A stretch of DNA of 36,751 nucleotides, taken from contig NZ_QZVS01000069.1 in NCBI RefSeq assembly GCF_003602235.1, forward strand, positions 1 to 36,751, given 5' to 3'. The first letter of the stretch is position 1. Each line of letters begins with the position of its first letter. The stretch comes from Cryobacterium melibiosiphilum (GTDB lineage: Bacteria; Actinomycetota; Actinomycetes; Actinomycetales; Microbacteriaceae). The notes beneath the pieces are model-generated. The model did no database searches and had not been told where the DNA came from. It worked only from the letters and a program-made list of their open reading frames with translations. A program made the position numbers and the translations under genes. Shown one piece after another: positions 25,383 through 34,030 of the stretch.

Positions 25383-26426
25383 CTAGTTGCGGTCGTCGCG
25401 GCCCTGGCGGCGCTTGCGGTCGACCTCTGACTCATCGAAGTCGATCTCTTCGCGGCGCACGTCCTCGGAAACCTGCTGCTCGTCGGTCACCGTTTCGGTG
25501 CCGAGGCGCACGCGCTCGACGGGAACGGTTTCCTTGTTCACGACCACGCGCTCCTCGGTCAGCTGAACCTCGTGCTCTTCCTCACTGAGGTCGCGACCGG
25601 AGCGGGCCTGGCCACGGTTCGCGTCGGTGATCGGCTCGCGCTCGAGGCGCACCTCTTCGCGGCTGACCGGCACGGTGACGGTCTGGTTCTCGGTCACGAT
25701 GTGCTTGCGCAGGCGGGCCCGGCCGGCGCCGACCTGCTCGGTGCCCACGTGCAGGCGTTCCTCGGAGCGGGTCATGGCGTCGTCGGTGTTCGGCCCGGAG
25801 GTGTCGTGGCCGGCGCCCTCGTAACCCTCGGTGTGCAGGTCCTGGTAGGCGGCGACATCCTCTTGCCCGACGCCGGTGGCACCCGAGACCCGGTCGCGGT
25901 CGCGGGTCGTGGCCGGGTCGTTGCCGAGCAGGCCGGTGTCGCCGTCGCTGGCGAGGATGCCATCGCGACCCGGAGTGCGCTCGCCATTGCCGAGAACGCC
26001 GTCGCCGCCGGAGCTGCGGTCACGGTCTTCGCGGTCGTTGCCGAGGAAGCCTTCGCCGTCGTTGCGGTCTGCGCGGTCAATGCGGTCGTCGCCGGAGCGA
26101 GCACCGGCCCCGGCCTGCCCGAGCCCGTAGTAGCGGTAGAGCGCGTCTTCGTCGGCGCTGTCGAGGGCGCCGTCATTGTCGATGCGCGGGGCATCCTTCA
26201 CGAACGCCTTCTCGAAGGCGACGCGCAGCACTCCACCGGTGAAGTCGGCCTGGTCGAGCGGCGCGAACGACTCGGAGAGCCCGAAGAGCCCGGTGTTGAT
26301 GGTGACCCAGGTGGGCCGGTTCGTGTCGGAGTCCACGTACACCTGGCCGACGGTGCCGACCTTGCGGTCACTGCGGTCGATCACGTCGACGCCGATGAGG
26401 GAATCGATGGTGTTGGAGTCAATCAT
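25383..26426 (-). CDS. PRC-barrel and DUF2382 (YsnF-type) protein
   Basis: Protein of 347 residues. Residues 1-105 form a PRC-barrel (DSLIGVDVIDRSDRKVGTVG, then PTWVTINTGLFGLSESFAPL). A low-complexity Arg/Asp/Gly linker of about 100 residues follows (RDRDRSSGGDGVLGN and similar). The C-terminal ~120 residues are a DUF2382 domain: EERLHVGTEQVGAGRARLRK, VSREEVRLEREPI, EERVVVNKETVPVERVRL. DUF2382/YsnF proteins are linked to general stress responses and the PRC-barrel to RNA or photosynthetic-reaction-centre binding, but the molecular role is unknown. Cytoplasmic, very acidic and charged. The ATG at 26426 has a weak ribosome-binding site. It lies downstream of a membrane protein gene on the same strand (74-bp gap). 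Confidence 0.87.
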   Translation of the reverse strand: MIDSNTIDSLIGVDVIDRSDRKVGTVGQVYVDSDTNRPTWVTINTGLFGLSESFAPLDQADFTGGVLRVAFEKAFVKDAPRIDNDGALDSADEDALYRYYGLGQAGAGARSGDDRIDRADRNDGEGFLGNDREDRDRSSGGDGVLGNGERTPGRDGILASDGDTGLLGNDPATTRDRDRVSGATGVGQEDVAAYQDLHTEGYEGAGHDTSGPNTDDAMTRSEERLHVGTEQVGAGRARLRKHIVTENQTVTVPVSREEVRLEREPITDANRGQARSGRDLSEEEHEVQLTEERVVVNKETVPVERVRLGTETVTDEQQVSEDVRREEIDFDESEVDRKRRQGRDDRN

Positions 26427-26499
26427 TGCTGGTCTCGCTTTCTGCCGAGCCGATGCCCGGCGTTGGTGGGAAATGAGAGGGGATAGGAGATGCAGGCGG

Positions 26500-27159
26500 T
26501 CAGGCGCCGAGCCCGGCCTTGTCGACCTTGCGGTGGTAGCGCATGCCCGCGAGGCCGCCCAGAACCGCGCCGCCGAGGCTGACGAGCGCGATGACGATCG
26601 CCGTGATGATGCTGCCGGCGGCGAGGTCGCCCTCGTTGATGGGGATGCGCGGGAACGTGTTCAGGTCGGCGAGCACGGTGAACTGGCTGCCGGCGATGGC
26701 TCCCACGATCGCGAGGATCACGGCCACGATCACAGCCCACAGCCACACCGCAACGCCCTGCTTCGCGCCGCTGAACCGGGCCATACGACCGGCGACATAG
26801 CCGCCGCAGAAGTAGGAGACGAAGATCACGACGGCGAGGGCGATCGCCCCGACCAGGCCGACGGTCGCCGCGTTGTCGGCGGCGGCATCCGCTGCCTGAG
26901 TGGGGTCGGTCTGGTTGCCGAGGCCGACGGCAGCTCCCGCGCCGGCGACCAGCGCCGTCAGCAGAACGGCCGCGCCGCTCGCGGTCAGCCAGCCGAAGAA
27001 TGCCGTGCCGAACTGCATGCCGCCGAACTGGCTTTTCTCCTTCGCGACGACGTCTTGCCGCACGGTCGTAGCGGATGTCGCCGCATACGCAGCCGGCTGG
27101 CTGTCGGTGGGCGTCGTCTCGCGTCGGCCGAGCCGCGGGTCATCAGGTGCAGAGGTCAT
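26500..27159 (-). CDS. Four-helix membrane protein (TIGR/YrzE-like), function unknown
   Basis: Membrane protein of 219 residues. A ~50-residue polar cytoplasmic N-terminus (MTSAPDDPRLGRRETTPTDS) precedes four hydrophobic segments: FGWLTASGAAVLLTALVAGA, VGLVGAIALAVVIFVSYFCG, VWLWAVIVAVILAIVGAIAG and AGSIITAIVIALVSLGGAVL. It ends in a basic tail (RYHRKVDKAGLGA). The pattern resembles YrzE-type/TIGR04086-like small membrane proteins, without certainty. The ATG at 27159 follows AAGGAA; a longer frame extends into repeats and is not used. It is probably co-expressed with the PRC/DUF2382 gene downstream. Confidence 0.82.
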   Translation of the reverse strand: MTSAPDDPRLGRRETTPTDSQPAAYAATSATTVRQDVVAKEKSQFGGMQFGTAFFGWLTASGAAVLLTALVAGAGAAVGLGNQTDPTQAADAAADNAATVGLVGAIALAVVIFVSYFCGGYVAGRMARFSGAKQGVAVWLWAVIVAVILAIVGAIAGSQFTVLADLNTFPRIPINEGDLAAGSIITAIVIALVSLGGAVLGGLAGMRYHRKVDKAGLGA

Positions 27160-27265
27160 GGCTGTTCCTTTCCGTCGAACGAGCGCCCCCGACCCGAGTG
27201 GGTCTCCTGATGAGACGGAGCCCGGCCCGCAATCGTCACGCCGCGCGCCGAAAAAAGTCGACCTT

Positions 27266-27470
27266 TGCTGGTCGAGCCGCGCGCCTGCCCGCTGGTCGAG
27301 CAGCGCCCCACGCTTTTGGGGGCGCGTGTCGAGACCCCGCACGCCGACCTCAAGACTGCAGGTCGGCCCACTCGGTTTCGACCGGCGGGAAGAACGCCCG
27401 CCGGCTCAACCAGCGAGGTGGTCCCGCCGGTCGAGCCGCGACGTGTTTCGACGGGGCTCAACAATCAGGG
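27266..27470. repeat. GCTGGTYGAG repeat cluster 1
   Basis: Interspersed-repeat cluster in the 499-bp gap between the membrane protein and the LRR protein genes. It contains a 46-bp unit running from GCTGGTCGAGCAGCGCCCCA through the hairpin CCCCACGC-TTTTG-GGGGCGCGTG to GTCGAGACC (27290-27336). This unit recurs exactly at 31480 and 31667. It is followed by a GCCGACCT...AGGTCGGC hairpin and by GGTTTCGACC/GGCTCAACCAGCG. The remaining stretch 27471-27658 is less G+C-rich and should carry the LRR gene promoter; I see no clear boxes. Confidence 0.8.
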
Positions 27471-27658
27471 AGAGTGGTCCAGATTGTGGCGCTACGGATG
27501 CTCAAAGTGGGCTATTGTGGCGATACCAGCATGTGCAGCGCCGGGGGGCATCCGCTTATTCTGCTGTTTGTACTGCTCGCCGCTTGTCGTTCGCCTGCCG
27601 ATTTTCTGATCGGTGCTGGCAACCATTTCAGCCTGGCCCACAGCAGAGAGATCCCGCC

Positions 27659-30600
27659 ATGTCGCGTCACCTCCCCTTCTTTCGACCCCCCACGTCGCTG
27701 CGCACAGCGCGCGCCAAGTTGCTCACGGGCCTCGGAATGGTTCTCGCGCTCGTCGCGACCTCGTTCGTAGTCGTCTCCCCCGCCATGGCCGACACCAAGA
27801 CCTTCGCCGGCGGCACCTTCACCTACACCGTCGCATCGGGCGCAACAACGATCACGGCCTTCGCCCCGGCGACGGGCGTCACCGCGATCACGATTCCCGA
27901 CAAGCTCGGCGGTAAACCGGTGACCGCGATCGGCAAGTCAGCATTCAAATCGAAGGGCCTCACGGCGGTCGGCTTTCCCTCAACCGTCACCAGCATCGGC
28001 GAAACGGCTTTTCTCCTGAACAAGCTCACGGCGGTCACCCTCCCCACCGGCTTGACGGAAATCGCTTTCGGTGCTTTCGCGAACAACAACATTGAGTCAG
28101 TGACGATCCCGTCGGGCGTCGCGACACTTGGCGGCTATGCGTTCAGTCAGAACGACCTGACGTCCGTCTCCGTGGCAGAGGGCGTAACGAACATCGGCGA
28201 ATACGCCTTCTTCGATAATCTTCTGACATCCGTAGTCCTTCCCTCCGGCCTGACCACCATCGGCGAGCACGCGTTCGCCCTGAACAGTCTCACCACACTC
28301 GACATCCCGGCTGCAATAACGGTGATTGAGGCGTCAGCCTTCGAGATGAACAGCCTCACGACGCTGACGATTCCGGCCGGAGTCACGGCGATCAAGACGG
28401 CCGCGTTCGCCTCAAACCGTCTCACGTCGGTGTCCCTGCCGAGCGGCCTGACGACTCTGGGCGATCGCGCCCTTCACAACAACAGCCTGATCGAAGTGCT
28501 GATCCCGGCTTCCGTGACGTCGATGGGTGAATGGGCTCTGGCCTCGAACCCACTCACCTCAGTCACCTTCGAGGGTGCGGCCCCGACGACCTTCGTCGCG
28601 GCAGTAGACGGTTCCGGTTCGCTCGGGCGCGCGGTCAATCCGACGACACTGGTGGCCCTGACCGTCTACTACTCGAACGGCGCTGCCGGCTTCGAGGCAC
28701 CGACCTGGAAGGGCTACCGCTCCGCCGTGTACGTCGATCCGAGTGCGATCGTCGCGCCCGTCTTCACCGCCGATTCGCCGGCTGAGACCGCCGCGACCGG
28801 CGCCGCCTACAGCTACACGTTCACCGCCTCCGGCAGTCCGGCACCCACGTTCGCCGTGAGCGCGGGAACCCTTCCGGCCGGCCTGACGCTCGACGCAACC
28901 ACCGGCATCCTCTCGGGCACCCCGACCGCGACCGGCAGCAGCACCTTCACGGTCACGGCCAGCAACGAGATCGAGCCCGCCGCCACCGGCGCGTCCCACA
29001 CCATCACGGTCTACGCCACGCCGGTCTTCACGGCCGACGCCCCGCCGCTGACCGCAACCCAGGGAACCGAGTACGCCGGGTACACCTTCGCCGCGACCGG
29101 TTCCCCCGCCCCGCTCTTCGCGGTGACCACCGGCATCGAGCACACGATCGTGCTGTCCGTCCCGGTCGCGCCCGACTTCACCACCGACCAGCCGGCCCTC
29201 GACGCGACGGTCGGCACCGATTACAGCTACACCTTCACGGCATCGGGTTTCCCGACGCCGACGTTCACCAGCACCACGCTGCCGGCGGGCTGGACCCTCT
29301 CGAGCGACGGCGTGCTGAGCGCGCTGCCGACCACCGCTGAGACGATCACCGTCACGGTCACCGCCAGCAACGGCGTCGGCGCGGATGCCGTCGGCCAGCC
29401 CCACACCATCACCGTCACACCCGCCCTGGCCGCGCCGGTCTTCACCGCCGACAGCCCGACGCTGACGGCGACGGCGTCCACGCCGTACCTGAGCTACGAA
29501 TTTGCGGCGTCGGGTTACCCGGCACCCACCTTTGACCTCGCGTGGGGCGCCCTGCCCACCGGCCTGACCCTCTCGACCGACGGACTGCTCTCGGGCACCC
29601 CGACCGGTGCCGGCGGCCTCTACTCGTTCACCGTTCAGGCCAGCAACAGCGTCGCACGAAACGTCACCGGCACCAGTCACCTGCTCATCCTGGCCACCTC
29701 GCCGATTTTGGGCACCGACACCCCGCCGAACGTCGCAACCGTCGGCACCGCCTACGCCGGGTTCACCTTCACAGCGACCGGCTACCCGAACCCGACCTTC
29801 ACCGTCACCTCAGGGGTTCTGCCCGCCGGCCTCACCCTGACCGAGTCCGGCGTACTCGCCGGCACCCCGACCGGCCTCGGCGGCGAATACACGTTCCGCG
29901 TCGCCGCCCGCAACACGGCCGGCCTCAGCGCTGCCGGTACTTTGCACACCATCATCGTCAGCGCTGCGCCCATTCTGACAGCGGATGCCCCCACCCCGGC
30001 CACCGTCGGTGCCGCGTACACCTACACCTACGCCGCGACGGGCTTCCCGGCGCCGACCTTCAGCGTCACGGGCACCCTGCCCGCCGGCCTGACTCTGTCC
30101 GAGGAGGGCGTGCTCTCGGGAACCCCAACCGGCACCGGCGGCATCAGCGACTTCACCGTCACCGCTGTGAACGCCGCCGGCTCCGACGCCAGCGCCAGCA
30201 CGATCACGGTCGCGGCTGCGCCCGTCTTCACCGCGGACGCCCCCACCACCACAGCCACCGTCGGCACCGCATACAGCTACACCTTCGCGGCGACCGGCTA
30301 CCCGGCCCCGACCTTCACCTCGGCCGGGCTCCCCGAGGGCCTCACGCTGAGCAGCACCGGAGTGCTCTCGGGCACCCCGACCGGCACCGGCGGAGTCACC
30401 CGGTTCGCGGTCACGGCCGGCAACAGCGTCACTCTCGTCGACGGCGGCATCCACAGCATCACGGTCAACGCCGCGCCCATCCTGACCGCGGATGCCCCCA
30501 CCCCCGACGGCACCATCGGCACCGCGTACTCCTATATATATGCAGCCACCGGCTACCCGGCGCCGACCTTCACGGTCATCGGCGGAGTTCTGCCGGCCGG

Positions 30601-31462
30601 ACTCACCCTGTCCGCAGACGGCGTGCTCTCGGGCACCCCGACGGGTGCCGGCGGCGTGAGTTCCGACTTCACGGTCACCGCGAGCAACGGCGTCGGCTCT
30701 CCCGCGATCGGCAGCGCGCACAGTATCACGGTGGCGGAGGCATCCGCTTTGACCGCGGATGCGCCGCCCACCCCGGCGGTCGGCGTCGCCTACAGCTACA
30801 CCTTCACGGCCAGCGGCTTCCCGACCCCGACCTTCGCGGTGACCGGAACCCTTCCGGCCGGACTGACCCTGACCGAGGACGGCGTGCTCGCCGGCACCCC
30901 GACCACCGCCGGATCGAGCACCTTCACCGTCACCGCGAGCAACGGAGTCGACCCGGATGCCGTGGGCACGACCCATACCCTGGCCATCGCCGTTCCCGCC
31001 GCGGCCCTGAAGCTCGGGTTCGCGGTCGGAGCGAAGATCAGCGGCGCGACGACCACCGCGACCGCGGTCGGACTGCAGGCCGGCTCCGCCTGGACCGTGC
31101 AGGTCTTCTCCACCCCACAGCTGCTCGCCAACGGCACGGTCGGAATCTCCGGCGCGGTCACCTCGCCGGTCACCCTGCCGAGCAACCTCGCCGCGGGCAG
31201 CCACCACCTACTGTTCACCGGAGTCTCGGCGAGTGGCGCTGCGTTGACCGCGACCGCATGGTTCCAGGTGAACGCGCAGGGCCTGGTAACGGCGATCTCC
31301 CTCACCGGGCCGACCTCCGCGCCGGCAACCGCCGCCGCAGCGCTGTCGGACACCGGGGCCAACGCCGACATCGCGCTGAACCTGGCCCTGCTGGCGCTGC
31401 TCCTCGGTGCCGGCCTGCTGCTCGCACGCCGCCGCACCCAGCCGACGCGCAGCATCCGCTAG
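27659..31462 (+). CDS. BspA-type LRR and putative-Ig repeat surface protein, sortase-anchored
   Basis: Surface protein of 1267 residues. A signal peptide (TARAKLLTGLGMVLALVATS to SPAMA) precedes about ten 23-residue LRR_5/BspA-type repeats (about 94-300) of the form AFxxNxLTSVxLPSGLTTIGE. A linker then leads to nine He_PIG/cadherin-like Ig modules (about 367-1110), each with FTADxP, VGTAYSYTF, LPAGLTL and GVLSGTPTG. The second module is cut to about half length. A last Ig-like domain is followed by LSDTG (1229), a hydrophobic span and ARRR, a sorting signal. Such proteins mediate adhesion or protein contacts in other bacteria; the partner is unknown. The ATG at 27659 has only a weak AGAGAG site. 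Longer upstream reading in the frame lies in repeat DNA. Confidence 0.9.
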   Translation: MSRHLPFFRPPTSLRTARAKLLTGLGMVLALVATSFVVVSPAMADTKTFAGGTFTYTVASGATTITAFAPATGVTAITIPDKLGGKPVTAIGKSAFKSKGLTAVGFPSTVTSIGETAFLLNKLTAVTLPTGLTEIAFGAFANNNIESVTIPSGVATLGGYAFSQNDLTSVSVAEGVTNIGEYAFFDNLLTSVVLPSGLTTIGEHAFALNSLTTLDIPAAITVIEASAFEMNSLTTLTIPAGVTAIKTAAFASNRLTSVSLPSGLTTLGDRALHNNSLIEVLIPASVTSMGEWALASNPLTSVTFEGAAPTTFVAAVDGSGSLGRAVNPTTLVALTVYYSNGAAGFEAPTWKGYRSAVYVDPSAIVAPVFTADSPAETAATGAAYSYTFTASGSPAPTFAVSAGTLPAGLTLDATTGILSGTPTATGSSTFTVTASNEIEPAATGASHTITVYATPVFTADAPPLTATQGTEYAGYTFAATGSPAPLFAVTTGIEHTIVLSVPVAPDFTTDQPALDATVGTDYSYTFTASGFPTPTFTSTTLPAGWTLSSDGVLSALPTTAETITVTVTASNGVGADAVGQPHTITVTPALAAPVFTADSPTLTATASTPYLSYEFAASGYPAPTFDLAWGALPTGLTLSTDGLLSGTPTGAGGLYSFTVQASNSVARNVTGTSHLLILATSPILGTDTPPNVATVGTAYAGFTFTATGYPNPTFTVTSGVLPAGLTLTESGVLAGTPTGLGGEYTFRVAARNTAGLSAAGTLHTIIVSAAPILTADAPTPATVGAAYTYTYAATGFPAPTFSVTGTLPAGLTLSEEGVLSGTPTGTGGISDFTVTAVNAAGSDASASTITVAAAPVFTADAPTTTATVGTAYSYTFAATGYPAPTFTSAGLPEGLTLSSTGVLSGTPTGTGGVTRFAVTAGNSVTLVDGGIHSITVNAAPILTADAPTPDGTIGTAYSYIYAATGYPAPTFTVIGGVLPAGLTLSADGVLSGTPTGAGGVSSDFTVTASNGVGSPAIGSAHSITVAEASALTADAPPTPAVGVAYSYTFTASGFPTPTFAVTGTLPAGLTLTEDGVLAGTPTTAGSSTFTVTASNGVDPDAVGTTHTLAIAVPAAALKLGFAVGAKISGATTTATAVGLQAGSAWTVQVFSTPQLLANGTVGISGAVTSPVTLPSNLAAGSHHLLFTGVSASGAALTATAWFQVNAQGLVTAISLTGPTSAPATAAAALSDTGANADIALNLALLALLLGAGLLLARRRTQPTRSIR
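28757..31000 (+). repeat. In-gene direct repeats encoding nine Ig modules
   Basis: Units of roughly 250-270 bp begin near 28757, 29026, 29178, 29443, 29707, 29980, 30229, 30480 and 30750. Segments such as GGCGTGCTCTCGGGCACCCC recur almost unchanged. The unit at 29026 is only about 150 bp, having lost its LPAGLTL/GTPTG half in frame. This is a substrate for recombination and module-number change. Confidence 0.85.
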
Positions 31463-31479
31463 CCGCCGCCCGCACCCCC

Positions 31480-31825
31480 GCTGGTCGAGCAGCGCCCCAC
31501 GCTTTTGGGGGCGCGTGTCGAGACCCCCGCAAGCCGACCTCAAGACCGAAGGTCGGCCTGCGCGGTTTCGACCAGCGCGCTACGCGCGCAGGCTCAACCA
31601 GCGGATTTCGCGCGCAGGCCGCCGGATCGAGTTTGTCGAGATCTCAACCAGCGAGACGGTTCCCCGCTGGTCGAGCAGCGCCCCACGCTTTTGGGGGCGC
31701 GTGTCGAGACCCCGCAAGCCGACCTCAAGACCGAAGGTCGGCTCGCGAGGTTTCGACCAGCGCGCTACGCGCGCAGGCTCAACCAGCGGATTTCGCGTGC
31801 GGGCTCGACTCGCGGATTACGCGTG
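31480..31825. repeat. GCTGGTYGAG repeat cluster 2
   Basis: Two near-identical ~130-bp units start at 31480 and 31667. Each holds the 46-bp GCTGGTCGAG...GTCGAGACC unit seen in cluster 1, then the hairpin GCCGACCT..AGGTCGGC, then GGTTTCGACCAGCGCGCTAC and GCGCGCAGGCTCAACCAGCG. The outer ends GCTGGTCGAG and CTCAACCAGC are inverted repeats, like termini of a small non-autonomous element. It starts 18 bp after the LRR gene stop. Confidence 0.85.
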
Positions 31826-31850
31826 CGCAGGCTCAGCGGGTGGTGCCGTG

Positions 31851-31922
31851 TCGATCCGTGACAGCTGTGCGCCCGCGACCCCTCTATAGCGGGGTCCCTC
31901 GCTCACAGCTGTCACGTATCGA
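31851..31922. repeat. Palindromic element family D, copy 3
   Basis: TCGATCCGTGACAGCTGTG at the left (from 31851) pairs with the right arm CACAGCTGTCACGTATCGA (ending 31922). The centre CCCCTCTATAGCGGGG has its own small stem. It follows repeat cluster 2 and precedes the promoter at 31971. Confidence 0.82.
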
Positions 31923-31970
31923 TATCCGTTCACCGACGCGGGTGAGCGGCAGCACTTCAGCCCTCAGACT

Positions 31971-31999
31971 TTGACAGGACATACTACGGTCCGTATGTT
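31971..31999 (+). promoter_or_regulatory. Consensus promoter overlapped by an operator dyad
   Basis: TTGACA (31971-31976) and TATGTT (31994-31999) are spaced by 17 bp, the best-looking promoter in the window. The spacer and -10 carry ACATACTACGGTCCGTATGT (31979-31998), with 6-bp inverted arms ACATAC/GTATGT and an inner ACGG/CCGT pairing, as typical for TetR-type repressor sites. It should drive the two tiny ORFs and perhaps the MFS gene. The regulator is not in the window. Confidence 0.6.
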
Positions 32000-32038
32000 A
32001 GAAGTAGAGATTCGTTCGCGCCTTCGCCAAAGGAGGAC

Positions 32039-32077
32039 ATGCGCAACGCTATCCACCAGGGCACGGCCGCCCGATGA
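32039..32077 (+). CDS. Tiny leader ORF (12 codons)
   Basis: MRNAIHQGTAAR, preceded by AAAGGAGGA, the strongest ribosome-binding site in the neighbourhood, 40 bp after the candidate -10. Its stop overlaps the start of the next small ORF (ATGA). This arrangement looks like a translated leader or the remnant of a gene start. The peptide matches nothing I recognise. Confidence 0.4.
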   Translation: MRNAIHQGTAAR

Positions 32078-32238
32078 AACTCGGCGTTGACAACGCAATC
32101 CAGCCCGACCGCAGCCTGCGCGAGACGATCGACGTGGTCGTCTCCCTCACCTCCGGCGGCACCGAGAACCCGGCGTCGCGACCACGTCGAGCGCCGAGAT
32201 CGCACCAAGAGTACTTAAAGGCACTGATGCTGTATTAG
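32074..32238 (+). CDS. Small ORF coupled to the leader, 54 codons
   Basis: The product begins MKLGVDNAIQPDRSLRETID and continues VVVSLTSGGTENP before becoming basic and ending EYLKALMLY. Start and preceding stop overlap (ATGA), so translation could be coupled. The first 35 residues look like a real protein, the rest less so, which suggests a truncated gene fused to non-coding sequence. It could instead be a genuine short ORF. It ends 89 bp before the MFS gene. I do not recognise a family. Confidence 0.35.
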   Translation: MKLGVDNAIQPDRSLRETIDVVVSLTSGGTENPASRPRRAPRSHQEYLKALMLY

Positions 32239-32327
32239 GTTCGATTCTGTTGCCCCGCGCGGACATCCGCTGACCCGAACCGCCACTGACCCACCGAACC
32301 CAGACCCACCCATCCCACGGAGGAATA

Positions 32328-33794
32328 GTGGACGCCACATCGGCCACACAGGCCACATCGGCAACACCCGGCAAACGCAGACCGCTGCCGCCGCTCACGA
32401 AGGGCGCGCACAGCAGCCGCCTCGGCAATATCGCCGTCATCGCCACCTTCGGTGGCCTGCTGTTCGGGTACGACACCGGCGTCATCAACGGCGCGCTCGA
32501 CTCGATGGAGTCCAGCCTCGCGCTGACCCCCGCGACCGAGGGCATCATGACCTCGTCGCTGCTGGTCGGAGCGGCGCTCGGCGCCTTCTTCATCGGCCGC
32601 ATCTCCGACGCGATCGGGCGCAAACCCACGATCCAGGTTCTGGCCGTGATCTTCTTCTTCGCCGCCGTGGCCGCCGTGATCGCCCCGACGTGGGAGTTTC
32701 TGACCGTGGCCCGCATCGTGCTTGGTGTTGCCGTGGGCGGGGCATCCGTCACCGTTCCGGTCTTCCTCGCCGAGGTTGCGCCCACGGAAAAGCGCGGGGG
32801 CCTGGTCACCCGCAACGAGCTGATGATCGTCACCGGCCAGCTCTCCGCCTTCACCATCAACGCCATCATCGGCTCGGTCTGGGCCGGCCACGACAACGTC
32901 TGGCGCTACATGCTCATCGTCGCGGTGCTGCCCGCGATCGCGCTGTTCATCGGCATGTTCCGGGTGCCGGAAAGCCCGCGCTGGCTGCTCGCCCGCGGCC
33001 GGGAGGCCGAAGCCCTCACCGTGCTCAAGCAGATCCGGTCCGACGACCGCGCCATCGCCGAACTCGACGAGGTGCGCGACCTGGCCGACGAAGAGGCCGC
33101 CACCAAGCAGGGCAAGCTGGCCGACTTCTTCAAGGAGTCCTGGCTGCGCAAGCTGCTCTTCATCGGCATCGGGCTCGGCATCGCCCAGCAGCTCACCGGC
33201 ATCAACTCGATCATGTACTACGGCACCGAGGTGCTGCAGGACTCGGGCTTCTCCCAGCAGGCGGCCCTGATCGCCAACGTCGGTAGCGGAATCATCGCCG
33301 TCGTCGCGGTCGTCGTCGGCCTCCGCTTCATCAACCGGTTCGGCCGCCGCACGTTCTTGATCTTCGGTTTCATCGGCACCACCGTCTTCCACCTGCTGAT
33401 CGGCCTGTCGTCGGTTCTGCTCCCGGCCGGCACGCCCCGCGCCGTGATGGTGCTGATCTTCGTGATCTGCTTCGTCGCCGTGATGCAGGGCACCATCGGT
33501 CCGGTCGTCTGGCTGATGCTGTCCGAGATCTTCCCGCTGCACCTGCGCGGCGCCGGCATGGGCCTGGCCGTGCTCTGCCTGTGGCTGACCAACTTCGCCG
33601 TGACGCTCGGGTTCCCGATCGTCGTGGATGCCCTCAGCATCTCCACGACGTTCTTCATTTTCGCCGCGCTCAACGTGGCGGCCCTGATCTTCGTGGTGAC
33701 CACGGTGCCCGAAACCAACGGCCGCTCGCTCGAACAGCTCGAGGACGACTTCAGCACCGGCGCGATCTACACCATCAAGCCCCGCCGCCGCTGA
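32328..33794 (+). CDS. MFS sugar porter (sugar:proton symporter)
   Basis: Major facilitator of the sugar porter family, 488 residues, twelve membrane spans. Landmarks are GGLLFGYDTGVINGAL in span 1 (41-56), the loop motif GRISDAIGRKP (90-100), PESPRWLLARGR (214-225), QQLTGINSIMYYG in span 7 (287-299), RFINRFGRRT, and the closing PETNGRSLEQLEDDF. These match XylE, GalP, IolT and GLUT-type transporters, so the substrate is a hexose, pentose or inositol. The GTG start at 32328 is supported by GGAGG 5 bp upstream. It may be read from the regulated promoter at 31971. It is a third, energetically different sugar-uptake route next to the two ABC importers. Confidence 0.93.
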   Translation: MDATSATQATSATPGKRRPLPPLTKGAHSSRLGNIAVIATFGGLLFGYDTGVINGALDSMESSLALTPATEGIMTSSLLVGAALGAFFIGRISDAIGRKPTIQVLAVIFFFAAVAAVIAPTWEFLTVARIVLGVAVGGASVTVPVFLAEVAPTEKRGGLVTRNELMIVTGQLSAFTINAIIGSVWAGHDNVWRYMLIVAVLPAIALFIGMFRVPESPRWLLARGREAEALTVLKQIRSDDRAIAELDEVRDLADEEAATKQGKLADFFKESWLRKLLFIGIGLGIAQQLTGINSIMYYGTEVLQDSGFSQQAALIANVGSGIIAVVAVVVGLRFINRFGRRTFLIFGFIGTTVFHLLIGLSSVLLPAGTPRAVMVLIFVICFVAVMQGTIGPVVWLMLSEIFPLHLRGAGMGLAVLCLWLTNFAVTLGFPIVVDALSISTTFFIFAALNVAALIFVVTTVPETNGRSLEQLEDDFSTGAIYTIKPRRR

Positions 33795-33815
33795 CCCGGC
33801 CGCGCCGGGCCGACC

Positions 33816-33891
33816 TGTCGATAGGTGACAGCCACCGGCGAGCAAGCCCGCTCTAGCGGCCTCCCTCGCCCACAGCTGTCACCTATCGACA
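33816..33891. repeat. Palindromic element family D, copy 4
   Basis: Perfect 17-bp outer arms TGTCGATAGGTGACAGC (33816-33832) and its complement (33875-33891); inner arms have diverged (CACCGGCGAGC against GCCCACA). The centre is CCCGCTCTAGCGGCC. It lies 21 bp after the MFS stop codon, a terminator-like position. The following 33892-34030 holds nothing I can identify. Confidence 0.85.
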
Positions 33892-34030
33892 AGCGGATGC
33901 CGCGCTCAGTCGGACAGGGCGACCAACCGGCCGATCACGTCGCCGCGCTCGAGCCTGCCGATGCCCTCGGAGTCCCGGCTCGACCACCGAGCGGTGCGGC
34001 CGCCGCCTGCCCGCGGGTGCACCCTAGAGA

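Noticed and set aside
26900..27658. N-terminal extension of the LRR protein
   Set aside because: The frame is open but runs antisense to a membrane protein gene and through repeat DNA; the signal peptide starts at 27659.
28757..31000. Regularly spaced repeats, considered as a CRISPR array
   Set aside because: Unit length (~260 bp), open reading frame and protein-level Ig pattern show coding repeats; no cas genes.
31480..31825. Repeat clusters considered as an insertion sequence
   Set aside because: Inverted ends exist but there is no transposase frame; kept as repeat only.
29542..31974. 810-codon open frame on the plus strand
   Set aside because: It is a frame-shadow of the LRR/Ig protein: Arg/His/Pro-rich, no domains, and opened by the G+C-biased third positions of the real gene.
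32235..33845. 536-codon minus-strand frame opposite the MFS gene
   Set aside because: Shadow of a clear sugar porter; product is Glu/Asp/His-rich with no fold.
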